This document shows, one piece after another, positions 19,329-27,965 of a stretch of DNA of 36,790 bases (position 1 is its first letter; every line of letters starts with the position of its first letter). The stretch is taken from positions 1 to 36,790 of the forward strand of contig CAJWCW010000006.1 of the NCBI GenBank assembly GCA_913030615.1, written 5' to 3'. Made by a program: the position numbers and the translations under genes. Under the pieces are notes generated by a model. It saw only the letters and a list, made by a program, of their open reading frames with translations. It was not told the DNA's origin and searched no databases. Source of the DNA: an uncultured Gammaproteobacteria bacterium. GTDB taxonomy: Bacteria > Pseudomonadota > Gammaproteobacteria > Pseudomonadales > Azotimanducaceae.

Positions 19329-20693
19329 TTAGGCTAGAAAACCGAGTGGTGGCGACGTGTCCGATGCAGAATAGAACCGGCGCACGTTGGGCAGTACCAG
19401 TGGGAGATCCGATTGGCTAACACCGAACCAAAGCGCTAGTTCCGCGAAATATTGGTCAACCGCCGTGGTGGGGATGTAAACACCGCGCCCAACGTCGAGC
19501 GGACTGGATGCGGACAGTGTAGGATAATCGCCATAGATTTGGCCGCCCCGAACCGCACCCCCCATCACCATTTGGTGGCCGCCCCAGCCGTGGTCGGAGC
19601 CCTTACCGTTGGTGGTCAGCGTTCGACCGAAGTCCGAAATCGTGAACGTTGACACTTGATCGAACACACCGAGCTCCATTAACGCCGATTTAAATTCAGC
19701 AAGCCCGAGGCTAATCTCCGGGAGCATTTTGACGTGATTGTCGAGGACCTCATCGTGGTGGTCCCAACCCCATACGTTGATAAAGAAGGTCTGTCGACTA
19801 GTCTCAAATTGCTCTCGTGCCGCAATGACTCGCGCAATTTGTCGTAACCCGGCGGAGAAATCGCCTTCGGAAAAGGTGGTATCAAAGGGCGTTCCGTTCC
19901 GAATGGCCTCGACAAAACGCTCGCCGGTATCGATGGCGCCGACTAGACGGCGCTTATACTCGCGCCGAAATGGATGGTCGTGTTCCGCCTCGAACAAGCG
20001 GTCGATGATGGTTTTCTTCCATTCGCCCTCGTAACCCCAGATCCGGCGTGCGCCGTCACCGTCCCGATTGATAGCGTATTCGACCGTACGTTTTCCAGTC
20101 TGAAAAGCGTTGGTCCCGCCAAGTGATATGTTCATGGAAATGCCATTGTCAGCATTCACCCCTTGCATCAGATCCGCGAGCCGTCCACCCCAGCCCTCGG
20201 GTACGCGCTTGTCGGGCCGTGCCGTTTGCCACTGAGCAATTTGGTCATTATGCGAGCCAATCCCAAGGGGGACACGGGCACCCGCTTCGACAGCGGCAGC
20301 ATCGACGTAATCGATCAACGTGCCGACGTTGGCGATAAACGCGATATCACTGTCGCCGTAGAGATCAAAGGTTTCGGACATGTTTGGGTGCAATCCGAAT
20401 GAACGACCATCAGTCGACGTTCCCGGTAGTGTGAGCAGAGTCGACTGTTCCAATGCCAAATCAGTACGGATGGACTCGTACTCGGTGTGCTGATCGGAAT
20501 CGACAGGAACCAGCATGTTGTAGGAATCATTGCCGCCGTTCAGGCAAACGCACACCAAGGCCTTGTAGTCGGAAAAGGATTGTTGTGCCGCCGCTTGGCG
20601 CGCAAAACCTAGGGTAGCCATGGACGACGTGAGTGTCGTAGCTGCCACGCCGAGCGAGCAGCCGTGACCAAGAAAGGAGCGCCGACTGACCAT
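19329..20693 (-). CDS. DUF1501 family protein with Tat signal
   Basis: The 454-residue product begins MVSRRSFLGHG, a twin-arginine signal, with cleavage likely after about residue 37 (QAAAQ). The body contains CVCLNGGNDSYNMLVP, FGLHPNMSET and GRTLTTNGKGSDHGWGGHQ, typical of DUF1501 (COG4102), a fold related to alkaline phosphatase/sulfatase enzymes. No reaction is established. The chosen start, ATG 20693, shares one base with the stop of the DUF1800 gene (TGATG). This suggests coupled translation and rules out the longer frame to 20744, which would bury the signal peptide. Confidence 0.9.
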   Translation of the reverse strand: MVSRRSFLGHGCSLGVAATTLTSSMATLGFARQAAAQQSFSDYKALVCVCLNGGNDSYNMLVPVDSDQHTEYESIRTDLALEQSTLLTLPGTSTDGRSFGLHPNMSETFDLYGDSDIAFIANVGTLIDYVDAAAVEAGARVPLGIGSHNDQIAQWQTARPDKRVPEGWGGRLADLMQGVNADNGISMNISLGGTNAFQTGKRTVEYAINRDGDGARRIWGYEGEWKKTIIDRLFEAEHDHPFRREYKRRLVGAIDTGERFVEAIRNGTPFDTTFSEGDFSAGLRQIARVIAAREQFETSRQTFFINVWGWDHHDEVLDNHVKMLPEISLGLAEFKSALMELGVFDQVSTFTISDFGRTLTTNGKGSDHGWGGHQMVMGGAVRGGQIYGDYPTLSASSPLDVGRGVYIPTTAVDQYFAELALWFGVSQSDLPLVLPNVRRFYSASDTSPPLGFLA

Positions 20694-22492
20694 CAAAGCA
20701 TCACCGCAAAGTCGGGAGAGATAAGAAAGAGATAAATAGCCCACTTTGCGCGCTCCGTAGGATCCGCGATCGTGACGAGGGTAGAACCGATTGCATTTCG
20801 CGTTGCCTCACTCAAGGTGCCGTACGTCAGCACCATGTCGAGACGATCGATCAGACCTTGAACGTCGGGGGCAAGCACACTGTACTCGTGCAAGTTAACG
20901 GACATCTCGCCAAAGGGCGGTGATTGAACACCACCGATATCGTCCGCCCATATCATGTGTTGTGCGAGATTGGAGACCCCGATCACGGCCGGATTAGTCG
21001 TGATCTGAAACTCAGGAGCGACCAAATTGGCCTCCGCAATTTCGCCGTTGGGCATGTGCGATGGCAGGAAGAAATTGAACACGCTCGGCGAAGCAAGTGG
21101 GTGCTGCCTTAATTGGTTTTGAACCCAATAACCGCCATGGAAAAAATATTCGCTCGTGCTCTGGATATGGAATTGGCGTCCGATACTGACGATGCGCAGG
21201 ATGGGTTCGCGTAGTTTCCCAAATTGAGCATAGGTTCCGGGGTCTGAGGTCGCCTCAGGGTCCAAGAGCACAGCGCGGATAACGGCCTTCATGTCGCCGC
21301 GAACACCCAAGCCGTTATCGGCAAATGCCTCGGCAACGCGTCGTACATACTGTGGTGACGGGTTTGACGTCACCAGGCGCTGAATGAGTTGTCGGCCGAT
21401 AAAAGGTCCCACATTGGCATGGTTAAAGATGTTATCGATGGCGTCTTCAATGTCCTCCATGCCCGTTTGCCCTGCGGGTACCTCGAAGCCATTTAGAAGT
21501 TTCTTGACACCGGGCTCATGGTATTCATCGAACATTTCCATGGGCACGACGTAATTCGCCCACTTCCGGCCAAATCGCGCGTACTCGCCGCCCCAACTGA
21601 GTCCGGTGAAGACCCTGGCGAATTCCCGAATATCGTCATCGGTATAAGCTGGAATCGGGTCGCCGTTGGCGTCGTATTGATATGAACCGTCGGGATTCAT
21701 CTCATAGAGACCAATGGAAAAAAGCTGCATATTTTCCCGGGCGAAGTTTTCATCGGGGTATATGTTGTTGTCGGGATCGGCTTTGCTGTTGTTGACATGA
21801 CTAAGGTAGAAACCCATGGACGGGTGCAAGGTGACGGCACGCAGTAAGCTTCGATAATTGCCAAAGGCACGGGCGAGTAAGACGTCGTAGAAATTAGGCA
21901 ATGCCCGCTCGGTATCTCCTAGTCCGCCGACCTCGGAGACGACGAAAATCTCGCTGAGCGCAAATGCGATCCGTTGCCGCAGAACATCGTCGGAAGTGAG
22001 CGCGCGGTGCCACCACACGTAGCGGCGGAATACAAATGGCAGGACATCGGGATCGGGTTGCGTGGCTTCGTCGAACTCGCCGTCTTCGGTCCGTTGAATT
22101 AAATCGGCAACCATCTCGTCGTGGTATTCGACGGGCAGAGCGAACTGTTCTTCCAGCCAGGACTCGTGACCCTTGATCGAGAGGGCACGAATTTGGTCGT
22201 AGTTCATGCCGAGCGATGCCCGCGATGCAAACCGCGACGCAGCATGAAGCTCGTCCTCGGTTGGTTGCGTCTGCATTATCGGCGCGGTGGTCGTCGCAGC
22301 AGTACTCTGTAGGGTGGGGGTGCTGCTCCCGCCACCACCTCCACCCCCGCAGCCGATAAGCAAAGCTCCCAGGGCCCAGACGCTGAGCCAATGCGAGATT
22401 CGTCGAATCGGATTAGCGCCCGGCACGGGCGCGCGTGGCATGAGGCGAATGCATCGGTTTACTGGCGACTTTCTGTCGGCGTGGGTTGGCAT
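20693..22492 (-). CDS. DUF1800 family lipoprotein
   Basis: The 599-residue protein starts with a signal ending in a lipobox, ALLIGC (Cys48), followed by a seven-glycine linker. It is therefore a probable outer-membrane-anchored lipoprotein. The DUF1800 (COG5267) domain shows ASRFASRASLGMNYDQI, NFARENMQLFSIGLYEMN (about 235-252), EFARVFTGLSW and GPFIGRQLIQRLVTSNPSP. DUF1800 and DUF1501 genes are usually paired, as here, and no biochemical role is established. An internal ATG at 22441 would also leave an intact signal peptide. It is the first gene of the minus-strand trio and is divergent from the FAD-linked oxidase. Confidence 0.9.
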   Translation of the reverse strand: MPTHADRKSPVNRCIRLMPRAPVPGANPIRRISHWLSVWALGALLIGCGGGGGGGSSTPTLQSTAATTTAPIMQTQPTEDELHAASRFASRASLGMNYDQIRALSIKGHESWLEEQFALPVEYHDEMVADLIQRTEDGEFDEATQPDPDVLPFVFRRYVWWHRALTSDDVLRQRIAFALSEIFVVSEVGGLGDTERALPNFYDVLLARAFGNYRSLLRAVTLHPSMGFYLSHVNNSKADPDNNIYPDENFARENMQLFSIGLYEMNPDGSYQYDANGDPIPAYTDDDIREFARVFTGLSWGGEYARFGRKWANYVVPMEMFDEYHEPGVKKLLNGFEVPAGQTGMEDIEDAIDNIFNHANVGPFIGRQLIQRLVTSNPSPQYVRRVAEAFADNGLGVRGDMKAVIRAVLLDPEATSDPGTYAQFGKLREPILRIVSIGRQFHIQSTSEYFFHGGYWVQNQLRQHPLASPSVFNFFLPSHMPNGEIAEANLVAPEFQITTNPAVIGVSNLAQHMIWADDIGGVQSPPFGEMSVNLHEYSVLAPDVQGLIDRLDMVLTYGTLSEATRNAIGSTLVTIADPTERAKWAIYLFLISPDFAVML

Positions 22493-22636
22493 TTAATGCA
22501 AATCCGTCGCGTCTTCGTGGCGAAACTAGTCCTCGATTAGAACGATTGCAAGGCCCATATATGGCGCGACTTCGAGGACAAGGCTTGGGTCTGTAGTAAA
22601 GTGTGCGCGTCGTTAACGAGTCGGGAATAACACGGT

Positions 22637-24025
22637 ATGGGCGATCTGCTAGGGCATCTTGAAAACGTGGTGGGACCCGGCGGCGTACTCACGGGCGATG
22701 ATGTTCATTCCAGAGCGAGCGGCATTTGGCGGAGTGACGGCATCAAGGCGTCCGCAATCGTTCGACCGAGAAACACGGAAGAAGTCAGCGACATTTTGCG
22801 CATTTGCAATGAGATGGGTCAGTCGGTGGTTCCCCATGGAGGCCTTACGGGATTGGTTGAGAGTGCAATTACCGATACCGAGGACGTTGCGCTGTCGTTG
22901 GAAAGAATGAATCAGGTTGAGGAAATCAATACGGTTGATCGGACCATCACCGTCGAAAGCGGTGTCGTATTGCAGACGGTTCAGGAAGTTGCGGAGAATT
23001 CGGGCCTCATGTATCCGTTGGATATTGGGGCGCGTGGTAGTTCCACGGTGGGCGGTAATATCGCGACCAATGCCGGCGGCAACCGAGTGCTGCGCTACGG
23101 CATGACGCGGGACATGGTGCTTGGTCTAGAAGCAGTCCTCGCCGACGGTACGGTGGTTTCGTCGATGAACGAAATGATCAAAAACAATGCCGGATACGAC
23201 CTAAAACAACTCTTTATCGGCACCGAGGGGAGTCTTGGTGTCGTTACACGCGCCGTCCTTCGATTACGCGAACAACCACGTAGCCAGGAAACCCTGCTCG
23301 TCGCCGTCGACCAATTCGAGCAGTTACCAGAATTGCTGAAAGTGATGGATGGGAAGCTCGGCGGGACCCTGTCGGCATTCGAGGTGATGTGGAATGAGTT
23401 TTATTGTTTGGTCACGACAGAACCCGCTCTGCAAAAACCGCCGCTTGATCAAACGTACCCCTATTACGTGTTAATCGAAGCGATGGGGGGCGACTCGGAA
23501 ACCGATCGCGCCCGCTTGGAATCGGCGCTTACCGAGGTTTTTGAAGCAGGGCTGGTTCAAGACGCGGTATTGGCCGAGAACGAAACGCAGCGCCGTGAAC
23601 TTTGGGCCATGCGTGATGACGTTGAGCAGGTCAATCGCTTCGAGCCGGTTTTCATATATGACGTCAGCATGCGTATCTCAAAAATGCGTGATTACGTCGA
23701 CGAGGTGAACCGTCGTCTTGCTGAGTCATTTGGGGAGTACCAAAATTTTACGTTTGGCCATATCGGGGATGGCAACATTCACTTTGCGATTTCGGCGGGT
23801 ACCGATAGCCAAGTGCATCACGAGGTAAATTGCTGCGTCTACGAGCCACTTCGTTCGATCCGTGGGTCGGTGTCTGCCGAACACGGCGTGGGATTGGAGA
23901 AAAAACGCTATTTGGATATATCGCGAACGGATGAAGAGGTCCGCCTGATGCGCTCGCTTAAATCGGCTCTCGATCCCAATGGAATTTTGAATCCCGGGAA
24001 GATCTTTGACGTTCGTGCCGCCTGA
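22637..24025 (+). CDS. FAD-linked oxidase (D-lactate / D-2-hydroxyacid dehydrogenase, GlcD family)
   Basis: The 462-residue protein has the vanillyl-alcohol-oxidase-type FAD fold. PHGGLTGLVESAI and GSSTVGGNIATNAGGNRVLRYG (about 135-156) bind FAD; FIGTEGSLGVVT follows. The C-terminal domain has GHIGDGNIHF and SAEHGVG, the histidine motifs conserved in D-2-hydroxyglutarate and D-lactate dehydrogenases. It would oxidise a D-2-hydroxyacid to the keto acid, with an unknown electron acceptor. ATG 22637 has GGGAA upstream. The amidase starts 9 bases after its stop, so they are probably co-transcribed. Confidence 0.9.
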   Translation: MGDLLGHLENVVGPGGVLTGDDVHSRASGIWRSDGIKASAIVRPRNTEEVSDILRICNEMGQSVVPHGGLTGLVESAITDTEDVALSLERMNQVEEINTVDRTITVESGVVLQTVQEVAENSGLMYPLDIGARGSSTVGGNIATNAGGNRVLRYGMTRDMVLGLEAVLADGTVVSSMNEMIKNNAGYDLKQLFIGTEGSLGVVTRAVLRLREQPRSQETLLVAVDQFEQLPELLKVMDGKLGGTLSAFEVMWNEFYCLVTTEPALQKPPLDQTYPYYVLIEAMGGDSETDRARLESALTEVFEAGLVQDAVLAENETQRRELWAMRDDVEQVNRFEPVFIYDVSMRISKMRDYVDEVNRRLAESFGEYQNFTFGHIGDGNIHFAISAGTDSQVHHEVNCCVYEPLRSIRGSVSAEHGVGLEKKRYLDISRTDEEVRLMRSLKSALDPNGILNPGKIFDVRAA

Positions 24026-24034
24026 AGGCCAACG

Positions 24035-25429
24035 ATGGACCTCCACTACAGCTCGCTTTCCGATATTTGCCGAAAAACTAAAAGTGGTGAACTTAGGGTC
24101 GTCAACGTCGTCGAGGCGATGCTTCAACGCATACAAGATTTAGAACCGGCACTTGGCGCGTTCGTAACGGTGACCGCTGACCAAGCCATTCATCAAGCTG
24201 AAGCGCTTGATGCGCGGCAGCGGGAGGGTGCGCCACTCGGCGTTCTGCATGGTGCGCCGATAGGCCTAAAGGATCTCCTGTGGACGCGGGGCATACCGAC
24301 CAGTGGTGGCATGCATATGCATCGCGAATGGTGCCCGGAAGAAGACGCCGCGGTAGTGCAACGGCTCGATGAAGCAGGCGCCGTTTCTCTCGGCAAGGTG
24401 AAACTTACGGAAGGCGCGTACGCGGAGCATCATCCGAAAGTGACGCCGCCAAAGAATCCATGGAACGTTGATCACTGGACCGGGGTTTCCTCTTCGGGGT
24501 CGGGAGTAGCGGTGGCCGCCGGTATGGCACACGGGGCCATTGGAACAGATACCGGAGGTAGTATCCGTTTTCCTTCAGCCTGCTGTGGTTTGGTTGGAAT
24601 GAAGCCAACCTATGGCAGAGTGAGTCGATACGGCGGGTTCGCTTTGGCGGATTCACTAGATCACTTTGGACCCATGGCCCGCTCCGTGGAAGATGTGGCT
24701 CGTATGCTCCAGGCCATTGCCGGTTTTGACCCGAATGATCCGACATCCCTAAAAGCGGACGTCCCCAATTATCTGGCGCCGAGTGCGCAGGATTTAACCG
24801 ATACGGTTGTTGGGGTTGATTGGTCTTATTGCGAGGGTGGGGTCGAAACGTCCGTTCAGGAATCGACTCGGATAGCCGTGGAACGTTGTCGTGACACGGG
24901 CGCACAAATTGTCGAAATAACGTTACCCGAACGGCAAGAACTTATTGAACGTTGGATGGTAACGTGTAGCGTCGAATGCGCCTTTGCCCACCGATCGACC
25001 TATCCGTCCAAGGCGAGCGAATACGGGCCATCACTCCGCCGATTGCTCGAGTACGGTTCTGAGAAGGCGATGGCGCTTGAATACGCTGGTCTTGAACGGG
25101 CGCGTGAGCGTTTCCGACATGAATTAGATGCCGTGTTCGCGTCGGTTGATGTGGTTCTGTCACCGTGCATGCCCATGGCTCCGCCAAGGGTGGATTCGAT
25201 GGATCAGGATGCCGGAAGTGACCGAGATGCCGCGCCAATGCTCACGTTTACGGCGCCTTTCGATTATTCGGGCCACCCGACTCTGACCCTGCCGCTTGAC
25301 CTTGACGCGTCGGGGTTACCCCGGAGTTTTCAGCTGATCGGACCGCGCCTGGGTGAACGTCGCCTCATCGAGATCGGGTCAGTGATCGAGGCCGCGATTG
25401 CCTTCGATCACCATCCTGACCTTGATTAA
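24035..25429 (+). CDS. Amidase-signature family hydrolase
   Basis: The 464-residue protein has the Ser-cisSer-Lys triad region: Lys79 in GAPIGLKD, the serine loop TGVSSSGSGVAVAAG (149-163) and Ser176 in TDTGGSIRFPS. The usual GGSSGG loop is altered to GVSSSG. It could hydrolyse a linear amide or act as an allophanate-hydrolase or GatA-like enzyme. No gatB or gatC is adjacent, so a GatCAB role is unlikely. It follows the FAD-linked oxidase by 9 bases. Its stop overlaps the convergent MaoC stop by 4 bases. The substrate is unknown. Confidence 0.88.
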   Translation: MDLHYSSLSDICRKTKSGELRVVNVVEAMLQRIQDLEPALGAFVTVTADQAIHQAEALDARQREGAPLGVLHGAPIGLKDLLWTRGIPTSGGMHMHREWCPEEDAAVVQRLDEAGAVSLGKVKLTEGAYAEHHPKVTPPKNPWNVDHWTGVSSSGSGVAVAAGMAHGAIGTDTGGSIRFPSACCGLVGMKPTYGRVSRYGGFALADSLDHFGPMARSVEDVARMLQAIAGFDPNDPTSLKADVPNYLAPSAQDLTDTVVGVDWSYCEGGVETSVQESTRIAVERCRDTGAQIVEITLPERQELIERWMVTCSVECAFAHRSTYPSKASEYGPSLRRLLEYGSEKAMALEYAGLERARERFRHELDAVFASVDVVLSPCMPMAPPRVDSMDQDAGSDRDAAPMLTFTAPFDYSGHPTLTLPLDLDASGLPRSFQLIGPRLGERRLIEIGSVIEAAIAFDHHPDLD

Positions 25430-26262
25430 TTGAACGTACAAACCCCTTGGTCGATCACGACATCGCCGTCCTGGTTCGTGGTACGGAATAGCGCGGTGCT
25501 TCCATCGACCCACATGGAGACCGTTAGCGCATCCCCAGGTATGACGGGTTTTGAGAAGCGAGCGTTCATGGATCGAAATTTCGATGGGTCGTTGCCGCAC
25601 AGTTCGCTTAGGAGGGCTCGACCCGTAAATCCATAGGTGCAAAGACCATGCAAAATCGGTTTATCGAAGCCGCCCATGGAGGCAAAAGAAGGATCTGAAT
25701 GCAGCGGGTTGCGGTCCCCTGAAAGTCGATAAGTCAAAGCCTGGTCTTCACGCGTGGTATAGGTCACTTGGTGAGTTGGATCGGCATCTGGAAACGCGAC
25801 TTTCTCGGAGGGTCCTCGGTCGCCTCCCCAGCCGCCTTCACCGCGGCAAAACAGCATGGAACGGGTTTTAAGCAGAGGCTTTCCCGTCGCCACGCTGACT
25901 GCTTCGGATTCCGTTTCGATCACCGCGGCATTCCCCTTATCCCAGATGGCAGCGATACGACCTGTGCTTTCTATCTCGCCGTCCGGCGGAATCTCGTCGA
26001 GGAGCTCGATGCCTTGTTCACCGTGCACCATTAACATCGGATTAAAACTTCCAATCTTATTCATCGGAGCACCGCCACCGCCAATGATGACGGCAAAGGT
26101 GGGCAATACGCGTTGTGTCGTGTTGTTCGTGTTCTCGGTGGTGAATTCTAGATCTTCAGTCCCCGCGCCTATACCAACGGCGTACAGCAGGGCGTCTTTT
26201 GAATTCCAACTGCGTTTCACGGGGCCTCCGGTTTCACCGACGGCATCTGGATTAATGGGCAT
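25426..26262 (-). CDS. MaoC-type 2-enoyl-CoA hydratase (double hot-dog)
   Basis: The 278-residue protein has an N-terminal non-catalytic hot-dog half and a C-terminal catalytic half with hydratase-2 motif YRLSGDRNPLHSDPSFA. Asp183, Asn185 and His188 are the key positions. This matches the hydratase domain of multifunctional enzyme 2 and the ChsH/(R)-specific enoyl-CoA hydratases. It would hydrate a trans-2-enoyl-CoA to an (R)-3-hydroxyacyl-CoA. GGAGAG lies just before ATG 26262. It is divergent from the thiolase/DUF35 pair across 70 bases, which suggests a shared regulatory region and a joint role in degrading a CoA-linked lipid or steroid side chain. Confidence 0.9.
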   Translation of the reverse strand: MPINPDAVGETGGPVKRSWNSKDALLYAVGIGAGTEDLEFTTENTNNTTQRVLPTFAVIIGGGGAPMNKIGSFNPMLMVHGEQGIELLDEIPPDGEIESTGRIAAIWDKGNAAVIETESEAVSVATGKPLLKTRSMLFCRGEGGWGGDRGPSEKVAFPDADPTHQVTYTTREDQALTYRLSGDRNPLHSDPSFASMGGFDKPILHGLCTYGFTGRALLSELCGNDPSKFRSMNARFSKPVIPGDALTVSMWVDGSTALFRTTNQDGDVVIDQGVCTFN

Positions 26263-26332
26263 GGCTGTCTCTCCCTGTAGGGCCGGACATACTAACCTGA
26301 ATTGTTGTATGGTCGAGGGTCGGGAGGAATCT

Positions 26333-27511
26333 ATGTCACGAACAGTACGAGGGAAGGTTGCCGTCGTCGGAATCGGTGAAACGCAATACTACAAGCGGGG
26401 CGAAGCGCCCGACGCGGAGTTCAAGCTTGCCTTAAAAGCGATTCTTGCCGCTTGCGAGGATGCTGGCATATCACCAAAGCAAGTCGACGGCTTTGCGTCG
26501 TTCTCGAATGACCGCAGTGACCCTTCACACCTAGCGGCGGCACTGGGAGTCGACGATCTACGATTTTCCAATATGCAGTGGGGTGGTGGTGGCGGAGGAG
26601 GCTCCGGAGCCATTGCCAATGCGGCCGCCGCCGTTGCAACAGGCATGGCCGAGTGCGTCGTGGTGTTTCGGGCGTTGGCCCAGGGTCAATTTGGTCGATT
26701 TGGGCAAGGACCTCAACGCGACGTGATTGCGGGAGACGGGGCTCACACAGTCCCATTCGGTTTGATGTCGCCTGCGCAGAGTTTTGCGATGAAAGTGACG
26801 CGGTTTATGCACGATCACGGTGTCGAACAAAATGCGTTGAGAGCGATTTCACTGGCGTCATACCACCATGCTCAGAACAATCCTCGAGCGGTGATGCATG
26901 GTCGACCCTTGGATGAAGAAAAGTACGACAACTCGCGTTGGATCGTTGAACCCTTTCATTTGTTTGACTGTTGTCTAGAGAACGACGGAGCGGCCGCGAT
27001 GGTACTGGTTGCCGCAGAGCGGGCCCGCGATTTCCCGCATAAACCAGCTTATATCCTGAGCGCTTTGTCAGGCTCCCATTATCGGGCCGGAGCGTCGGTC
27101 CATAACACACCGGATTACGCCACATCCACGTTCAAAACCGTGGTACCAAGGCTCTATGACATGGCGCAGGTAACACCAGCGGACGTCGATGTTTTGCAGT
27201 GCTATGAAAACTTTACCGGCGGAGTACTCATGAGCATGGTCGAACATCAATTTTGTGATCCAGATGGCTGCAACGAATTTTTTGTCAAAGACAACCTTGT
27301 TGCGCCTTCTGGAAAACTGCCGACCAATACCAGTGGGGGCAACCTGGCGGAATGTTACATGCACGGTCTGGGACTCAATATTGAGGCGGTTCGACAAATA
27401 CGAGGTCAGTCCACGAATCAAGTCGACGATGCTGACGTTGCGCTGGTTGCATCCGGACCGATGGTGACGCCGGTCAGTTCGTCGATTTTCGGCACGGAAG
27501 CGACGCTGTGA
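26333..27511 (+). CDS. Thiolase-fold protein of the SCP2/Ltp2 type
   Basis: The 392-residue protein has the lipid-transfer thiolase layout: KVAVVGIGETQY at the start, YENFTGGVLMSMVEHQFC in the middle and NTSGGNLAECYMHGLGLNIEA near the end. Where classical thiolases have the nucleophilic cysteine, it has WGGGGGGGSGAIANAA with no cysteine. That matches Ltp2-type aldolases, which split steroid side-chain beta-hydroxyacyl-CoAs with a DUF35 partner, and does not fit acetyl-CoA acetyltransferase. ATG 26333 is fixed by GGGAGG at 26322-26327; the longer open frame runs through the MaoC gene. The stop overlaps the DUF35 GTG start. Confidence 0.88.
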   Translation: MSRTVRGKVAVVGIGETQYYKRGEAPDAEFKLALKAILAACEDAGISPKQVDGFASFSNDRSDPSHLAAALGVDDLRFSNMQWGGGGGGGSGAIANAAAAVATGMAECVVVFRALAQGQFGRFGQGPQRDVIAGDGAHTVPFGLMSPAQSFAMKVTRFMHDHGVEQNALRAISLASYHHAQNNPRAVMHGRPLDEEKYDNSRWIVEPFHLFDCCLENDGAAAMVLVAAERARDFPHKPAYILSALSGSHYRAGASVHNTPDYATSTFKTVVPRLYDMAQVTPADVDVLQCYENFTGGVLMSMVEHQFCDPDGCNEFFVKDNLVAPSGKLPTNTSGGNLAECYMHGLGLNIEAVRQIRGQSTNQVDDADVALVASGPMVTPVSSSIFGTEATL

Positions 27512-27942
27512 GCTATTTGAATCCCGGATTGCCGAAACCTGTTCCCGCGCCAGACGGGCTTGATACACCGTTTTGGGAAGCTGCGAGCCGTAATGTGTTG
27601 ATGCTCCAGAGGTGTGGCGCGTGTCAGGAGTTTCAGTGGGGTCCGGAATGGATATGTCATCGCTGCCACAGCGAAGATCTTGGCTTCGAAGAGGTGCGTC
27701 CCCTAGGCAACATCTACAGTTACGAGAGAGTATGGCATCCCGTCCATCCCGCGCTTAAAGAGCAGGGGCCGTACATTATTGTGTTGGTGGAACTACCGGA
27801 ATGCAGTGGCGTGCGGTTGGTGGGTAATTTGTTGGGTGATCCGGAACAATCGGTCGAGATCGGAACACCGGTGCGGGCTTTTTTTGAACATCATCGAGAT
27901 GCGGAGCCGCCTTTTACGCTCGTTCAGTGGGAAAAAGTCTGA
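27508..27942 (+). CDS. DUF35 OB-fold protein with zinc ribbon (thiolase partner)
   Basis: The 144-residue protein has an N-terminal helix, a rubredoxin-like zinc ribbon with Cys36, Cys39, Cys50 and Cys53 (CGAC ... CHRC), then an OB fold (LGNIYSYERVWHP, VRLVGNLLGD). Such proteins form complexes with Ltp-type thiolases or aldolases and are required for their activity. GTG 27508 overlaps the thiolase TGA in GTGA, implying coupled production of the two partners in equal amounts. Confidence 0.92.
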   Translation: MSYLNPGLPKPVPAPDGLDTPFWEAASRNVLMLQRCGACQEFQWGPEWICHRCHSEDLGFEEVRPLGNIYSYERVWHPVHPALKEQGPYIIVLVELPECSGVRLVGNLLGDPEQSVEIGTPVRAFFEHHRDAEPPFTLVQWEKV

Positions 27943-27965
27943 GGGGTCCGGACGTCGCTTCGCCG

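Noticed and set aside
22320-22350. Low-complexity GGN run as a sequence error or repeat expansion
   Set aside because: It encodes the glycine linker directly after a lipobox cysteine, a normal feature of lipoproteins, and the frame is intact.
22555-22564. Perfect 10-base palindrome CCATATATGG between the DUF1800 and FAD-oxidase genes
   Set aside because: It is short and AT-rich, with no second copy seen; it could be an operator but nothing else supports it.
24035-25429. GatA subunit of the aspartyl/glutamyl-tRNA amidotransferase
   Set aside because: No gatB or gatC is near, and the serine loop differs from the usual form; a stand-alone amidase is more likely. The same applies to the amidase at 34104.
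25856-26332. A 5' extension of the thiolase frame running through the MaoC gene
   Set aside because: The strong ribosome site at 26322-26327 and family homology both begin at ATG 26333; the extension is antisense to MaoC.
26333-27511. Thiolase as the acetoacetyl-CoA-forming first step of the mevalonate route
   Set aside because: It lacks the nucleophilic cysteine, has a DUF35 partner and is on the opposite strand from the mevalonate genes, so an Ltp2/SCP2-type role fits better.
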